NCBI RefSeq assembly: GCF_004297265.1
Contig: NZ_SCUT01000022.1
Location: forward strand, 1-51,038
Length of the DNA: 51,038 bases
Direction: 5' to 3'
DNA from: Reyranella sp.
GTDB lineage: Bacteria; Pseudomonadota; Alphaproteobacteria; Reyranellales; Reyranellaceae
Position 1 is the stretch's first letter. Every line of letters starts with the position of its first letter. The notes under the pieces were generated by a model. It was not told the origin of the DNA. It searched no databases and saw only the letters and a program-made list of their open reading frames with translations. Shown here in pieces: positions 43,363 through 51,038 of this stretch. The position numbers were made by a program, and so were the translations under genes.

Positions 43363-44942
43363 TTTTTCTCGATGTTCCACAATACGGTGACCGGGGCTGT
43401 CAGCCAGCCGACGACGCTGGTCCGCGCAGCGCCTGGCCCATACCACATGCCGAGCCAGACGTACTGCGCCGTCTCGAGCGCCCGGTTCTGCACCGCCACC
43501 GCCAGGGCCTTGCTCTTTACGGGATCGGTTTCCCTTGCGTAGGCGTCGCGCAGACGCTCCATCTCCGGATCGGTTGGCCAGCCGAACCAGGACTTGTCGC
43601 CCTGGGCAATCATCCAGTTGGCCGATATCGGATTGAGGATGTCGACGGCGATCGCATAGGTGTGGAAGGCGCTCCAGCCGCCCTTGTCGGCAGGATCTTT
43701 CTTTGCTCGACGCGTGACGACCGTCTGCCAGTCCATCGACTGCATGTCGACCTTGAAGCCTCCCTGTTCGAGCAGCGATTTCGTGACGGGCGCCATGTTG
43801 GTCAGCACCGGCAGGGTGGTCGACTGCATGAGGACAACGGGTGAACCATCGTAGCCCGCCTCCTTGAGCAGCGCCTTCGACTTCTCGAAGTTGGGCTTCT
43901 TCAGAAGGTCGCCCTCGATCTCCACGCCGTTGGGGGCGCCGCAGACGAAGGCAGCGGAGCAGACCTTATAGTACTGGGGTTCACCGACCGTGGCCTTGAG
44001 GTAGTCCTCCTGGCGCATCGAGTAGAGAGCGGCGAGGCGAATCTTCGGGTTGTCGAACGGCTTGGTCAAATGGTTGAAACGCAGGGTGAACTGCTGGCCG
44101 AGCGGATTCCAGTTTACGGTCTGCACGTTTCTATCGCGCTTGAGGATCGGCAGGAGATCGTGCGGCACGTTTTCGACCATGTCGATTTCGCCCGCGATCA
44201 GCGCATTCACCTGCTGCGTAGGGTCCGACATGTCGATGAACTCGACCCGGTCGACCTTGACGACCTTTCCTCCGGAAAGTCCGGAGGCAGGCTCGCTGCG
44301 GGGCTTGTACTTGGGATTGCGAATATAGACGTGCTTTTCGCCGGGCTTGGACTCGGCGTTCACGTAGATGAACGGACCGGACCCAATCTGGCTGTCGATC
44401 TGCTTGAAGGGATCGGTAGCGGCGACCCGCTTGGGCATCATGAAGGGCACGTTCGATGACGGTTTGCCGAGCGAATCGAGCACCAGGCCGTAGGGTTCCT
44501 TGAGCTTCAGGGTGAAAGTTCTGGAGTCGACAGGTGACAGATCCGCGATGAAGTCGGAAAGCTTCTGACCCATCGAGTCACGAGCCACCCAGCGCTTGAG
44601 CGAGACGACGCAGTCCTCGGCAGTCACCGGCTGCCCGTCATGCCACTCCAGGCCGTCGCGCAACGTGAAGGTCCAGACGAGTTTGTCGGGGGAGACCTCC
44701 CATTTGTCGACCATCTGCGGCTTCACGACGTTGTTCTCGTCGGTCGAAAAGAGCGTGTCGTAGACCATGTAGCCGTGGTCGCGTGTGACGTAGGCCGTCG
44801 TCCAGATCGGATCGAGGATCGTCAGGTTTCCGTTCTGCACGAACCGCAGGATTTTCTTGTTGTCCTGAGCGGCAACGCCGCTCGCCGCCAGCAACAGGAC
44901 GGCCGTCAGCACCGAGGCTGCGCGCCAATTCACTCCAATCAT
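43359..44942 (-). CDS. ABC transporter substrate-binding protein, family 5
   Basis: Periplasmic peptide/opine/glutathione-type binding protein (SBP_bac_5), 527 residues. A signal peptide (VLTAVLLLAASGVAAQ) precedes the mature LRFVQNGNLTILDPIWTTAYV, with the family motif WTFTLRDGLEWHDGQPVTAEDCVVSL (residues about 89-114) and a later GEIDMVENVPHDL. No permease or ATPase genes are adjacent. The ATG follows GGGGAGGG. A LacI-type operator and a divergent LacI gene lie upstream, and the stop overlaps the hydrolase start. Substrate unknown; LacI control is uncommon for this family. Confidence 0.93.
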   Translation of the reverse strand: MIGVNWRAASVLTAVLLLAASGVAAQDNKKILRFVQNGNLTILDPIWTTAYVTRDHGYMVYDTLFSTDENNVVKPQMVDKWEVSPDKLVWTFTLRDGLEWHDGQPVTAEDCVVSLKRWVARDSMGQKLSDFIADLSPVDSRTFTLKLKEPYGLVLDSLGKPSSNVPFMMPKRVAATDPFKQIDSQIGSGPFIYVNAESKPGEKHVYIRNPKYKPRSEPASGLSGGKVVKVDRVEFIDMSDPTQQVNALIAGEIDMVENVPHDLLPILKRDRNVQTVNWNPLGQQFTLRFNHLTKPFDNPKIRLAALYSMRQEDYLKATVGEPQYYKVCSAAFVCGAPNGVEIEGDLLKKPNFEKSKALLKEAGYDGSPVVLMQSTTLPVLTNMAPVTKSLLEQGGFKVDMQSMDWQTVVTRRAKKDPADKGGWSAFHTYAIAVDILNPISANWMIAQGDKSWFGWPTDPEMERLRDAYARETDPVKSKALAVAVQNRALETAQYVWLGMWYGPGAARTSVVGWLTAPVTVLWNIEKK

Positions 44943-44985
44943 GCCCGGTCCCTCCCCTTGAAGTCGCTTTATAGCGGCTCTTCTA

Positions 44986-44999
44986 TGAAAACGTTTTCA
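44986..44999. promoter_or_regulatory. LacI-family operator (perfect palindrome)
   Basis: TGAAAACGTTTTCA is a perfect 14-bp palindrome with a central CG, the classic LacI/GalR-type operator. It lies 44 bp upstream of the family-5 binding-protein start and 67 bp upstream of the divergent LacI-family gene. It would overlap the start of the transcript from the proposed promoter at 45002-45030. Confidence 0.85.
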
Positions 45000-45001
45000 G
45001 A

Positions 45002-45030
45002 AGTCTTGCTATGGAGATGACAAGAGTCAA
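45002..45030 (-). promoter_or_regulatory. Possible promoter of the binding-protein gene
   Basis: On the minus strand TTGACT (45030-45025) and AAGACT (45007-45002) are separated by 17 bp. The -10 match is weak, but the palindromic operator follows within 2 bp, an arrangement suited to repression. Confidence 0.4.
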
Positions 45031-45050
45031 TATTCTCAAACAATTAAGTA

Positions 45051-45064
45051 TGAAATCGTTCTTA
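45051..45064. promoter_or_regulatory. Degenerate second LacI-type operator before the regulator gene
   Basis: TGAAATCGTTCTTA keeps 11 of 14 positions of the perfect operator at 44986-44999, including the central CG. It ends two bases before the regulator ATG, where repressor binding would block expression, so autoregulation is likely. Confidence 0.5.
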
Positions 45065-45066
45065 GA

Positions 45067-46110
45067 ATGGCTGCCGTAACCATCCGTGACGTTGCCCTTG
45101 CCGCCGGCGTCTCGCTCAGCTCCGTCTCTCGTGCGCTGAACGGCGGCAAATATGTGAGTGCCCGCGTCGCTCACGATGTCGCTCAGGCAGCCACGCGCCT
45201 GGGCTACAAGCCTGACTTCCTGGCACGGAGCCTTCGTACCCGTTCTTCAGGCATGGTCGGTTGCCTGGTCTCCGACGTCTCCAATCCCCTCAACGGGTCC
45301 ATCGTGCGGGCAGCCGAGGCGCATCTGCGCGACGCCGGCTACATGCTGGTCGTTGCCAGCACGGCGAACGATCCGACTCGCGAACGTGCAGCAGCGGACG
45401 AGTTCAAGGGCCGACGCTTCGATGGCATGCTGGTCGCTCCGGGCAGCGGCGCCAACGATTCGATGTGGCGTGAACTGGCGCTTGGCGGCACGCCTGTCGT
45501 GGTTCTCGACCGCGATCCCATCGGTGCCAGGGATGATTCACGCTGGCCTGCCGTCCTGGTCGATCATCACGGCGGCGCCAAGGCTGCGACGCGGTATCTC
45601 CTGGGACTCGGCCATCGGCGCATAGCCCTGCTCACCGCCGACGCCCGCATGCGGCCGAGCCGCGAGCGGATAGCCGGCTTCCAGGAAGCCTATGCCGAAA
45701 CCGGTGTCGACCCGAGCGGGGCGCAACTCTGCATTCAGTCGACGCCCATGGATTTCGCTCAAGGCGATACCGTTGCCCTCCTGCGTGGGGAGCGGCGGCC
45801 CACAGCGATCATTGCCCTTGGCACACGCATCCTCGCGGGTGTCCTGCGCGCGGCCCGGAATCTCGATTTGTCGGTACCGCGAGACCTGTCGGTACTTTCG
45901 GTTGGCGACACCGATCTCGCGTCCGTCCATGCACCGGCGATAACGGCGTTGCGCTGGAGTTTGGAAGATGTCGGGCGCGCCGCGGCAGAGCTCCTGTTGC
46001 AGCGGCTGCGAGGCGATTTCGGTGGCGGGCAGTCGCGCGCCCTGCTTGAGGTCGATCTGGTGCTTCGAGAGTCCTGCGCTCCGCCGCTCCTGCGATCCGT
46101 GCAGCTCTAG
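45067..46110 (+). CDS. LacI-family transcriptional regulator
   Basis: A 347-residue repressor. The N-terminal helix-turn-helix (VTIRDVALAAGVSLSSVSRALNG, residues 4-26) and hinge helix (FLARSLRTRSSGM) are canonical, followed by a periplasmic-binding-protein-like effector domain (VGCLVSDVSNPLNGS, VDHHGGAKAATRYLLGLGHRRIALL, LSVLSVGDTDLASV). It probably represses the divergent binding-protein/hydrolase pair and itself through the two operators in the 124-bp gap. No ribosome-binding site is evident; the ATG at 45067 is fixed by the HTH alignment. Effector unknown. Its last four bases overlap the convergent hydrolase gene. Confidence 0.95.
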   Translation: MAAVTIRDVALAAGVSLSSVSRALNGGKYVSARVAHDVAQAATRLGYKPDFLARSLRTRSSGMVGCLVSDVSNPLNGSIVRAAEAHLRDAGYMLVVASTANDPTRERAAADEFKGRRFDGMLVAPGSGANDSMWRELALGGTPVVVLDRDPIGARDDSRWPAVLVDHHGGAKAATRYLLGLGHRRIALLTADARMRPSRERIAGFQEAYAETGVDPSGAQLCIQSTPMDFAQGDTVALLRGERRPTAIIALGTRILAGVLRAARNLDLSVPRDLSVLSVGDTDLASVHAPAITALRWSLEDVGRAAAELLLQRLRGDFGGGQSRALLEVDLVLRESCAPPLLRSVQL

Positions 46111-46991
46111 CGGTATCCGATCCGCTCGAAGAACCTTGCGATCTCCGTTGCCGCGAAATCGGGCCGCTCGTAGTGGACGAAGTGGCCGGCATCCTCCGCG
46201 ATGCCGGCTTCCACGTCCTGGAAGTAATTCCCGACGACGTCGATCCAGGCCGACTTCAGCACCGGGTCGTGGCGTCCCCACAGGACGCGTGCGGGTTGGG
46301 TGATCGTCGGCGGCTTGGGCGCGGTCCCGGCCATGACGGCGAGCCGTCCGGCGTTCTGTGAGATGTACCAGTTGAAGCCGCCCTGGAGGTTGCCGGGACG
46401 CATGAAATTGTCGACCCAGCGTTCCAGCACCGCGTCGAACGCATCCTTGCGATGGCACCAGTGGGTCAGGAAGTGCCGGAAGTAGGCGCGACAGGAATCG
46501 CGAGAGGCGCCGACGATGGCGGGCGCAAACGGCAGCTGGTGGAAGGTCTGGTACCAGATCTCGTTGATCTGTTCGGGCTCACGCCAGCGCGCGCCGACGC
46601 CGTGCGTACCGCAATTGAAGAAGAACAGTCCGGCCACCCGGTCAGGATGACGGATCGCCAGCCGCTGCATCACGAACGCGCCGACATCGTGGCCGACGAA
46701 ACCCGCCTTCGCGACGCCCAGGCGATCGAGCAGGGCCACGACGTCGTCGGCCAGCACGTCCGGGCCGGCCTGATCGGAGGGACCGGGCGTCGGGTTGCCG
46801 CTTTCGCCGAAGCCGCGGAAGTCCGGCGCGATCAGGCGGAAGCGATCGGCCAGCCGCTCGAACATCGGCTCCCAGGTCGCCCAGAACTCCGGCCAGCCGT
46901 GCAGCAGGAGCAGCGGCGGGCCGCTGCCGGTCTCGGCGACATGGGTCGGGAACCCGCGGGTCTCGACGAAAGCGTGCCTGACGGCCGACAT
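46107..46991 (-). CDS. Alpha/beta hydrolase, epoxide hydrolase-like
   Basis: A 294-residue hydrolase whose nucleophile is an aspartate (GHDVGAF) rather than serine, as in epoxide hydrolases and haloalkane dehalogenases. The HGWPEFWATWEP oxyanion segment is typical of epoxide hydrolases; the catalytic His is in EDAGHFVHYERPD and the cap domain carries two aromatic-rich stretches. GAGGAGG precedes the ATG at 46991. The frame stays open far upstream antisense-free but outside the gene. It follows the TPP-enzyme gene by 14 bp in the same direction and is probably co-transcribed. Confidence 0.88.
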   Translation of the reverse strand: MSAVRHAFVETRGFPTHVAETGSGPPLLLLHGWPEFWATWEPMFERLADRFRLIAPDFRGFGESGNPTPGPSDQAGPDVLADDVVALLDRLGVAKAGFVGHDVGAFVMQRLAIRHPDRVAGLFFFNCGTHGVGARWREPEQINEIWYQTFHQLPFAPAIVGASRDSCRAYFRHFLTHWCHRKDAFDAVLERWVDNFMRPGNLQGGFNWYISQNAGRLAVMAGTAPKPPTITQPARVLWGRHDPVLKSAWIDVVGNYFQDVEAGIAEDAGHFVHYERPDFAATEIARFFERIGYR

Positions 46992-47005
46992 GATGCGCCT
47001 CCTCG

Positions 47006-48679
47006 TCAACCCTTCTTCACCATCGCCTCGATCAGCGTCGGTCCGTCCGTCCGGGCCAGCGCCCTGTCGAGGGCGGCGTCGAAGCCTTCGGCCGTGTCGA
47101 CCCGCTCGGCCGGCAGGCCGAATCCCTCGGCGATCTTCGCGATGTTCATCGGCGGATCGTTGAAGTCCATGCCGATCGGCGTGTCGTTGCCGTGGAACAG
47201 CTTCAGTCGGTTCTTGAGGATCTGGTAGCCTTCGTTGTTGGTGATCAGGAAGATCACCGGCAGCTTCTGGTTGGCGGCACTCCATAGGGCCGAGATCGAG
47301 TACATGGCGCTGCCGTCGCCGATCACCGCGACGACCCGGCGCTTCGGTTCGGCGATCTGCACACCGACGGCCGCGGCGATGCCCCAGCCGATGCCGCCGC
47401 TCACATTGCCGAAGAAGCTGTTGCGGTCGCGGAAGGGGAAGTAGCTCGGCAGGGTCGAAGTACTGGTGAGGCCTTCCTCGACGATGATGGCGTCCTTCGG
47501 CAGCCTGTCGCTGAGCCGCATCATGAGCCATTCGGCGGGAAGGGGCGAAGTGGTGGGCGTCGCGACTTTGGCCGCCTTCTGGGCGCGCTGGGCGTTCCAG
47601 TTGCGCGTTCCAATCTCGGCGAGCGACGCTTTGGCCTGATCGGCAAGCTTCGCGCCGCCCAGTTTCTTGAGGAGGGGCACCAGAGCCTTCAGCGTCTCCT
47701 TGACGTCGGCGCGCAGCGCGATCTCGGCCGGGAAGTTCTTGCCCATCTCCCAGTCGCGCAGGCCGATCATCGCCACCTTGGTGGTCTCGGGCAGCGGCTC
47801 GGTCTCGCTCCACACCGACATCTTCAGCACGTCGGACCCGACGCAGAGCATCAGGTCGTAGTCGGAGAGGACGCGGCGCACGTATTTCTGGTCGCGGTTC
47901 AGCGCGCCGAGATAGGCGGGATGCTCGGAGGGGAAATGCGCGCCCCACGCCACGGTCTGCTGCAGCACCGGCGCGCCCAGAGTCTCGGCGAGCTCGGCCG
48001 CTTCGGCAAAGGCGTCGGAAGTCGCGATCTCGTGGCCGGCCAGGATGACCGGCTTCCTGGCCGACAGCAGGCGCCTGGCAAGCTGTTCCAGCGCCGCATC
48101 GCTCGGGCGCACGGCCGTGTCGACGCGCGTGACGTCGCCCATGTCTATGGCGGCCTCGTTGTTCAGGATGTCGCCCGGCAGCGAGATGAAGACCGGCCCG
48201 GTCGGCGCGGTCATCGCGACCTTGGCGGCGCGGCGCAGGATGCGCGGCAGGTCTTCGATGCGGCTCACTTCGGTGGCCCATTTCACAACCGGCTGGGCGA
48301 TCGGCACCAACGGCGCGTAGAGCAGGGGCTCGGTCAGCCCGTGCCCCTGTTCCTGCTGGCCGGCGGTCACGATCATGGGCGTGCCCGACATCATCGAGGT
48401 GTAGATCGAGCCGATGGCGTTGCCGAGGCCGGGCGCCACGTGGACGTTGCAGGAGACCAGCTTGCCCGACGCGCGGGCGTAGCCGTCGGCCATGGCGATC
48501 ACGACGGCTTCCTGGAGGGCCAGCACGTAGCCCATTTCCGGCGCCGAGGAGAGCGCGTGCATGATCGGCAGCTCGGTCGTGCCGGGGTTGCCGAACATCT
48601 TGGTGACGCCCTCGTCCTTCAGGACGCGCAGGAAGGCGTCGCGGCCGGTGATGGTATTGGGGACGTTTGCGTCGGGCAT
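47006..48679 (-). CDS. Thiamine-diphosphate-dependent enzyme, benzoylformate decarboxylase-like
   Basis: A 557-residue ThDP enzyme of the acetolactate synthase/benzoylformate decarboxylase superfamily. The N-terminal GNPGTTELPIMHAL resembles benzoylformate decarboxylase, the activating Glu is in ALQEAVVIAMADGYAR, and the ThDP-binding motif is GDGSAMYSISALWSAANQKLPVIFLITNN (about residues 455-483). It probably decarboxylates or ligates a 2-oxo acid; acetolactate synthase is less likely as no FAD/regulatory partner is present. Its upstream space to the phosphotransferase start is about 100 bp. It precedes an epoxide hydrolase-like gene. Confidence 0.9.
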   Translation of the reverse strand: MPDANVPNTITGRDAFLRVLKDEGVTKMFGNPGTTELPIMHALSSAPEMGYVLALQEAVVIAMADGYARASGKLVSCNVHVAPGLGNAIGSIYTSMMSGTPMIVTAGQQEQGHGLTEPLLYAPLVPIAQPVVKWATEVSRIEDLPRILRRAAKVAMTAPTGPVFISLPGDILNNEAAIDMGDVTRVDTAVRPSDAALEQLARRLLSARKPVILAGHEIATSDAFAEAAELAETLGAPVLQQTVAWGAHFPSEHPAYLGALNRDQKYVRRVLSDYDLMLCVGSDVLKMSVWSETEPLPETTKVAMIGLRDWEMGKNFPAEIALRADVKETLKALVPLLKKLGGAKLADQAKASLAEIGTRNWNAQRAQKAAKVATPTTSPLPAEWLMMRLSDRLPKDAIIVEEGLTSTSTLPSYFPFRDRNSFFGNVSGGIGWGIAAAVGVQIAEPKRRVVAVIGDGSAMYSISALWSAANQKLPVIFLITNNEGYQILKNRLKLFHGNDTPIGMDFNDPPMNIAKIAEGFGLPAERVDTAEGFDAALDRALARTDGPTLIEAMVKKG

Positions 48680-48781
48680 TCATTTCCTCCTGGATGAGGC
48701 GCGAGGGTAGCGTGCCGTCGTGGCTCGTGAAATGATCGAGTGCATGACGGTTGGAAGACCACGCCGCGATGCGAAAAGCCC

Positions 48782-49642
48782 GTGACTGAGCTCGAACGCA
48801 GGATTGCGGCACTGTCGTGCTGGCGCGGCCCGGTGACGATGGCGCCGCTGACGGGCGGGCTGACCAATCTGTCCTATGTCGTGGAGGACGCCGGCGAGAA
48901 GTTCGTCGTGCGCTGTGGCGACGACATCCCCGTGCATCACGTGTTTCGCGATCGCGAGCGGGCCGCCTCGATCGCCGCGCACGCCGCCGGTCTTTCGCCC
49001 GAAGTGGTCCACCACGAACCCGGCATCCTGGTGATGCGCTTCGTCGAGGGGCGGACTTTCACGGAGGCGGACCTTCGCGCGAACATCCAGCGCCTCGCGC
49101 CACTCCTCAGGGCATGCCACCACAAGGTCGGTGAACATCTCGCGGGCCCTCCGAACTTCTTCTCGGTCTTTCATGTGATCCGCGACTATGCCCGGACGAT
49201 CCGGGCGGCGGACAGCCCGTTCGCCGCCGACGTACCGCGCTACCTGGAAGCGAACCGGACGCTGGAAGCAGCGCAGGCGCCGATGCCGATCGTGTTCGGC
49301 CACCACGACCTGTTGCCGGGCAACGTGATCGACGACGGACAGCGTCTCTGGCTCATCGACTGGGAGTATGGCGGCTTCGGCACCGCCATGTTCGACCTGG
49401 CCAACCTCTCGGCGAACGGGGCCTTCGGAGAGGCCGAGGATTCGGCTCTGTTGGATGCCTATTTCGATAGCAAGGTCCCGGCCGTCCTGTGGCGCTCCTT
49501 CCGGGCAATGAAGGCGGCCAGCGCCTTGCGCGAGGCCATGTGGGCCATGGTGTCCGACATTCACCTGCAGATACCCGGCGCCGACTACAAGGCGCATGCG
49601 AGCGACTATCTCAGGCGCTTCGGAGAACTGATGGCCCACTGA
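48782..49642 (+). CDS. Choline/ethanolamine kinase-like phosphotransferase
   Basis: A 286-residue protein kinase-like phosphotransferase (APH/ChoK/LicA family). The glycine loop-like GGLTNLSYVVED lies near residue 25, FVVRCGDD provides the strand with the usual basic residue position, and the catalytic loop reads FGHHDLLPGN (HxDxxxxN, with His in place of the usual Asn after the first His), followed by LIDWEYGGFG (metal-binding DxD/E-type DWEY). Similarity is to choline kinase rather than drug-resistance phosphotransferases; the substrate is not certain. The GTG at 48782 is preferred; another GTG at 48740 is possible. Confidence 0.85.
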   Translation: MTELERRIAALSCWRGPVTMAPLTGGLTNLSYVVEDAGEKFVVRCGDDIPVHHVFRDRERAASIAAHAAGLSPEVVHHEPGILVMRFVEGRTFTEADLRANIQRLAPLLRACHHKVGEHLAGPPNFFSVFHVIRDYARTIRAADSPFAADVPRYLEANRTLEAAQAPMPIVFGHHDLLPGNVIDDGQRLWLIDWEYGGFGTAMFDLANLSANGAFGEAEDSALLDAYFDSKVPAVLWRSFRAMKAASALREAMWAMVSDIHLQIPGADYKAHASDYLRRFGELMAH

Positions 49643-49683
49643 TTGCATATCGCTTCCGGGGAGCTGATTTCAGGAGCAATTGC

Positions 49684-51038
49684 ATGAGCCTTCGCCGATT
49701 CCGTCTCGCTGTGGCATTGGCCGCCGCGTCCCTGCTGCCGCTGTCGGCCGCGCAGGCCCAGGAGAAGACGCTGCGCATCGCCATGACGGCGTCGGACATC
49801 CCGACCACCACGGGCATGCCGAACAACGGCTTCGAGGGCATGCGCTTCCTCGGGTTCCCGATCTTCGAAGGCCTGATCCTGTTCGACCTGTCGAAGTCCG
49901 ACCAGCTTGCGACCTTGCGGCCGGGCCTTGCCGAAAGCTGGAAGCAGGCGCCGGACGACAAGAAGACCTGGATCTTCAACCTCCGGAAGGGCGTCAAATT
50001 CCATGACGGCACCGACTTCAACGCCGACGCGGTGATCTGGAACCTGGAGCGCATCTTCAACAAGGACAGCGCGCAGTTCGAGCCGCAGGCGACCGGCATC
50101 ATGCGCTCGCGCGTGCCGATCCTCGCCTCGTGGAAGAAGGTCGACGACTATACGGTGGCGCTCACCACGACGCAGGTCGCGTCCTACTTCCCGTGGATGG
50201 TGCCCTACATCCTCACCTCGTCGCCGACGCAGTGGGACAAGCTCGGCAAGGACTGGGGCAAGGTGGGTGCTGCTGGCGCCGCCGGCACCGGACCGTTCAA
50301 GATCACCAAGGTGGTTCCGCGCCAGTCGGTGTCGCTCGGCCGCAACGACGAGTACTGGGATCCGACCCACAAGGCCAAGGTCGATTCGATCCTGCTGATG
50401 CCGATTCCCGAGGCGAATACGCGCCTCGCCGCCCTGCGCTCGGGTCGCGTCGACTGGATCGAGGTCCCGCCGCCGGACGGCATCCCGTCGCTCAAGCAGG
50501 CGGGCTATGTGATCTCGACCAACTCCTATCCGCACGTCTGGCCGTGGTTCTACAACATGGCCGCCAAGAACAGCCCGCTGGCCGACGTCCGGGTGCGCCA
50601 GGCGCTGAACTACTGCATCGACCGCAACGCCATCGTGGCAATGCTGAACGGCACGGCCGAGCCGTCGGTCGGCTGGCTGAAGCCCACGGATGCCGCGTTC
50701 GGCAATCCCGTGAACCGCTATACGTTCGATCCGGCGAAGGGCAAGAAACTGCTGGCCGAAGCCGGCTTCACGCCGCAGAAGCCGCTGTCGTTCAAGGTCA
50801 TGATCTCGACCTCGGGCTCCGGCCAGATGCTGCCGCTGCCGATGAACGAGGCGCTGCAGGAGAACCTGAAGCAGGCCTGCGGTGTCGACATCCAGGTCGA
50901 TGCCGTCGAGTGGCAGGTGCTGCTGAACGCCAGCCGCGCCGTGCCCGACAGTCCCTCGCTGAACGGGGCGATGGCGCTGAACGTCAGCTCGCCGTCGAGC
51001 GATGTCGGCATGATGTTCCGCTACTTCGCAGCGGCGAA
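49684..51038 (+). CDS. ABC transporter substrate-binding protein, family 5 (3' end missing)
   Basis: The first 451 residues of a periplasmic dipeptide/opine-type binding protein. The signal peptide (LAVALAAASLLPLSAAQAQ) is followed by LRIAMTASDIPTT, the family motif WIFNLRKGVKFHDGTDFNADAV (split across residues 98-119) and GTGPFKI. The gene runs off the window; about 70-80 residues are missing. GGAG lies about eight bases before the ATG at 49684. It follows the phosphotransferase by 41 bp. Permease genes probably follow outside the window. Confidence 0.93.
   Translation, partial: MSLRRFRLAVALAAASLLPLSAAQAQEKTLRIAMTASDIPTTTGMPNNGFEGMRFLGFPIFEGLILFDLSKSDQLATLRPGLAESWKQAPDDKKTWIFNLRKGVKFHDGTDFNADAVIWNLERIFNKDSAQFEPQATGIMRSRVPILASWKKVDDYTVALTTTQVASYFPWMVPYILTSSPTQWDKLGKDWGKVGAAGAAGTGPFKITKVVPRQSVSLGRNDEYWDPTHKAKVDSILLMPIPEANTRLAALRSGRVDWIEVPPPDGIPSLKQAGYVISTNSYPHVWPWFYNMAAKNSPLADVRVRQALNYCIDRNAIVAMLNGTAEPSVGWLKPTDAAFGNPVNRYTFDPAKGKKLLAEAGFTPQKPLSFKVMISTSGSGQMLPLPMNEALQENLKQACGVDIQVDAVEWQVLLNASRAVPDSPSLNGAMALNVSSPSSDVGMMFRYFAAA

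Noticed and set aside
46992..48812. Apparent 900-aa protein joining the epoxide hydrolase-like gene to upstream sequence
   Set aside because: The upstream part is out of frame with the ThDP enzyme that clearly occupies this region; the hydrolase has its own ATG with GAGGAGG at 46991.

Overview
The window is 51 kb of GC-rich (about two-thirds G+C), densely packed chromosomal DNA from an alphaproteobacterium. The evidence is the order secY-adk-rpsM-rpsK-rpoA-rplQ without rpsD between rpsK and rpoA, an rpoH-type sigma-32, a GGAAC-N16-CGTT promoter typical of the alphaproteobacterial general stress sigma factor EcfG, and the gene families throughout. A Reyranella- or Rhodospirillales-like soil bacterium would fit, but the sequence alone does not prove the genus. 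No rRNA operon, CRISPR array, transposase or phage gene was seen. One tRNA gene (Glu, CTC) is present.

Layout. 1-4394: end of the ribosomal-protein/secretion cluster, with an internal promoter before rpsM and a textbook terminator after rplQ. 4438-8721: GNAT acetyltransferase, MFS transporter, and a divergent acyl-CoA dehydrogenase/enoyl-CoA hydratase-like pair. 8879-12268: a compact signalling operon of a class III nucleotide cyclase fused to an FHA domain, a membrane Hanks-type Ser/Thr kinase with a coiled-coil stalk, and a glycine-zipper lipoprotein, closed by a terminator. 12329-13488: PEP mutase/isocitrate lyase-family enzyme plus a small membrane protein. 13491-13627: a structured palindromic intergenic repeat. 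13631-18322 (minus): two tandem GlcD/D2HGDH-type FAD oxidases, Sua5/TsaC and CysQ. 18407-22458: MTA phosphorylase, two SDRs, and a divergent 6-phosphogluconate dehydrogenase/gluconokinase pair forming a two-step gluconate route. 22450-24956: an unrecognised protein with fold-type-I PLP-enzyme features, divergent from a stress-promoter-driven 24-aa membrane peptide and a larger membrane protein.

25344-26819: sulfate-binding protein flanked by two tiny genes; then tRNA-Glu. 27165-30002: class II aldolase-family protein, a second copy of the repeat, phytanoyl-CoA dioxygenase-family protein, methyltransferase-like protein. 30066-34542 (minus): molybdenum hydroxylase operon (FAD subunit, fused 2Fe-2S/Moco subunit, ABM-domain membrane protein) joined by 3- to 4-nt overlaps. 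34550-39916 (minus): multicopper oxidase, hemP with a probable iron-regulatory site, BisC-type molybdoenzyme, threonine aldolase. 39944-42408: small membrane protein divergent from an RluD-type pseudouridine synthase, then rpoH with promoter and terminator. 42514-46110: LacI-family regulator divergent from a family-5 solute-binding protein coupled to an alpha/beta hydrolase, with a perfect LacI-type operator and a degenerate second one. 46107-51038: epoxide-hydrolase-like protein, benzoylformate-decarboxylase-like TPP enzyme, choline-kinase-like phosphotransferase, and a second family-5 solute-binding protein cut by the window end.

The most interesting items are the cyclase-FHA/kinase/lipoprotein cassette, in which both purine-selecting residues of the cyclase are replaced; the palindromic repeat family with compensatory stem changes between convergent genes; the EcfG-type promoter in front of a 24-aa membrane peptide; the divergent PLP-enzyme-like protein; and the LacI operator pair. 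Long open frames antisense to genes are common at this base composition and were discarded.
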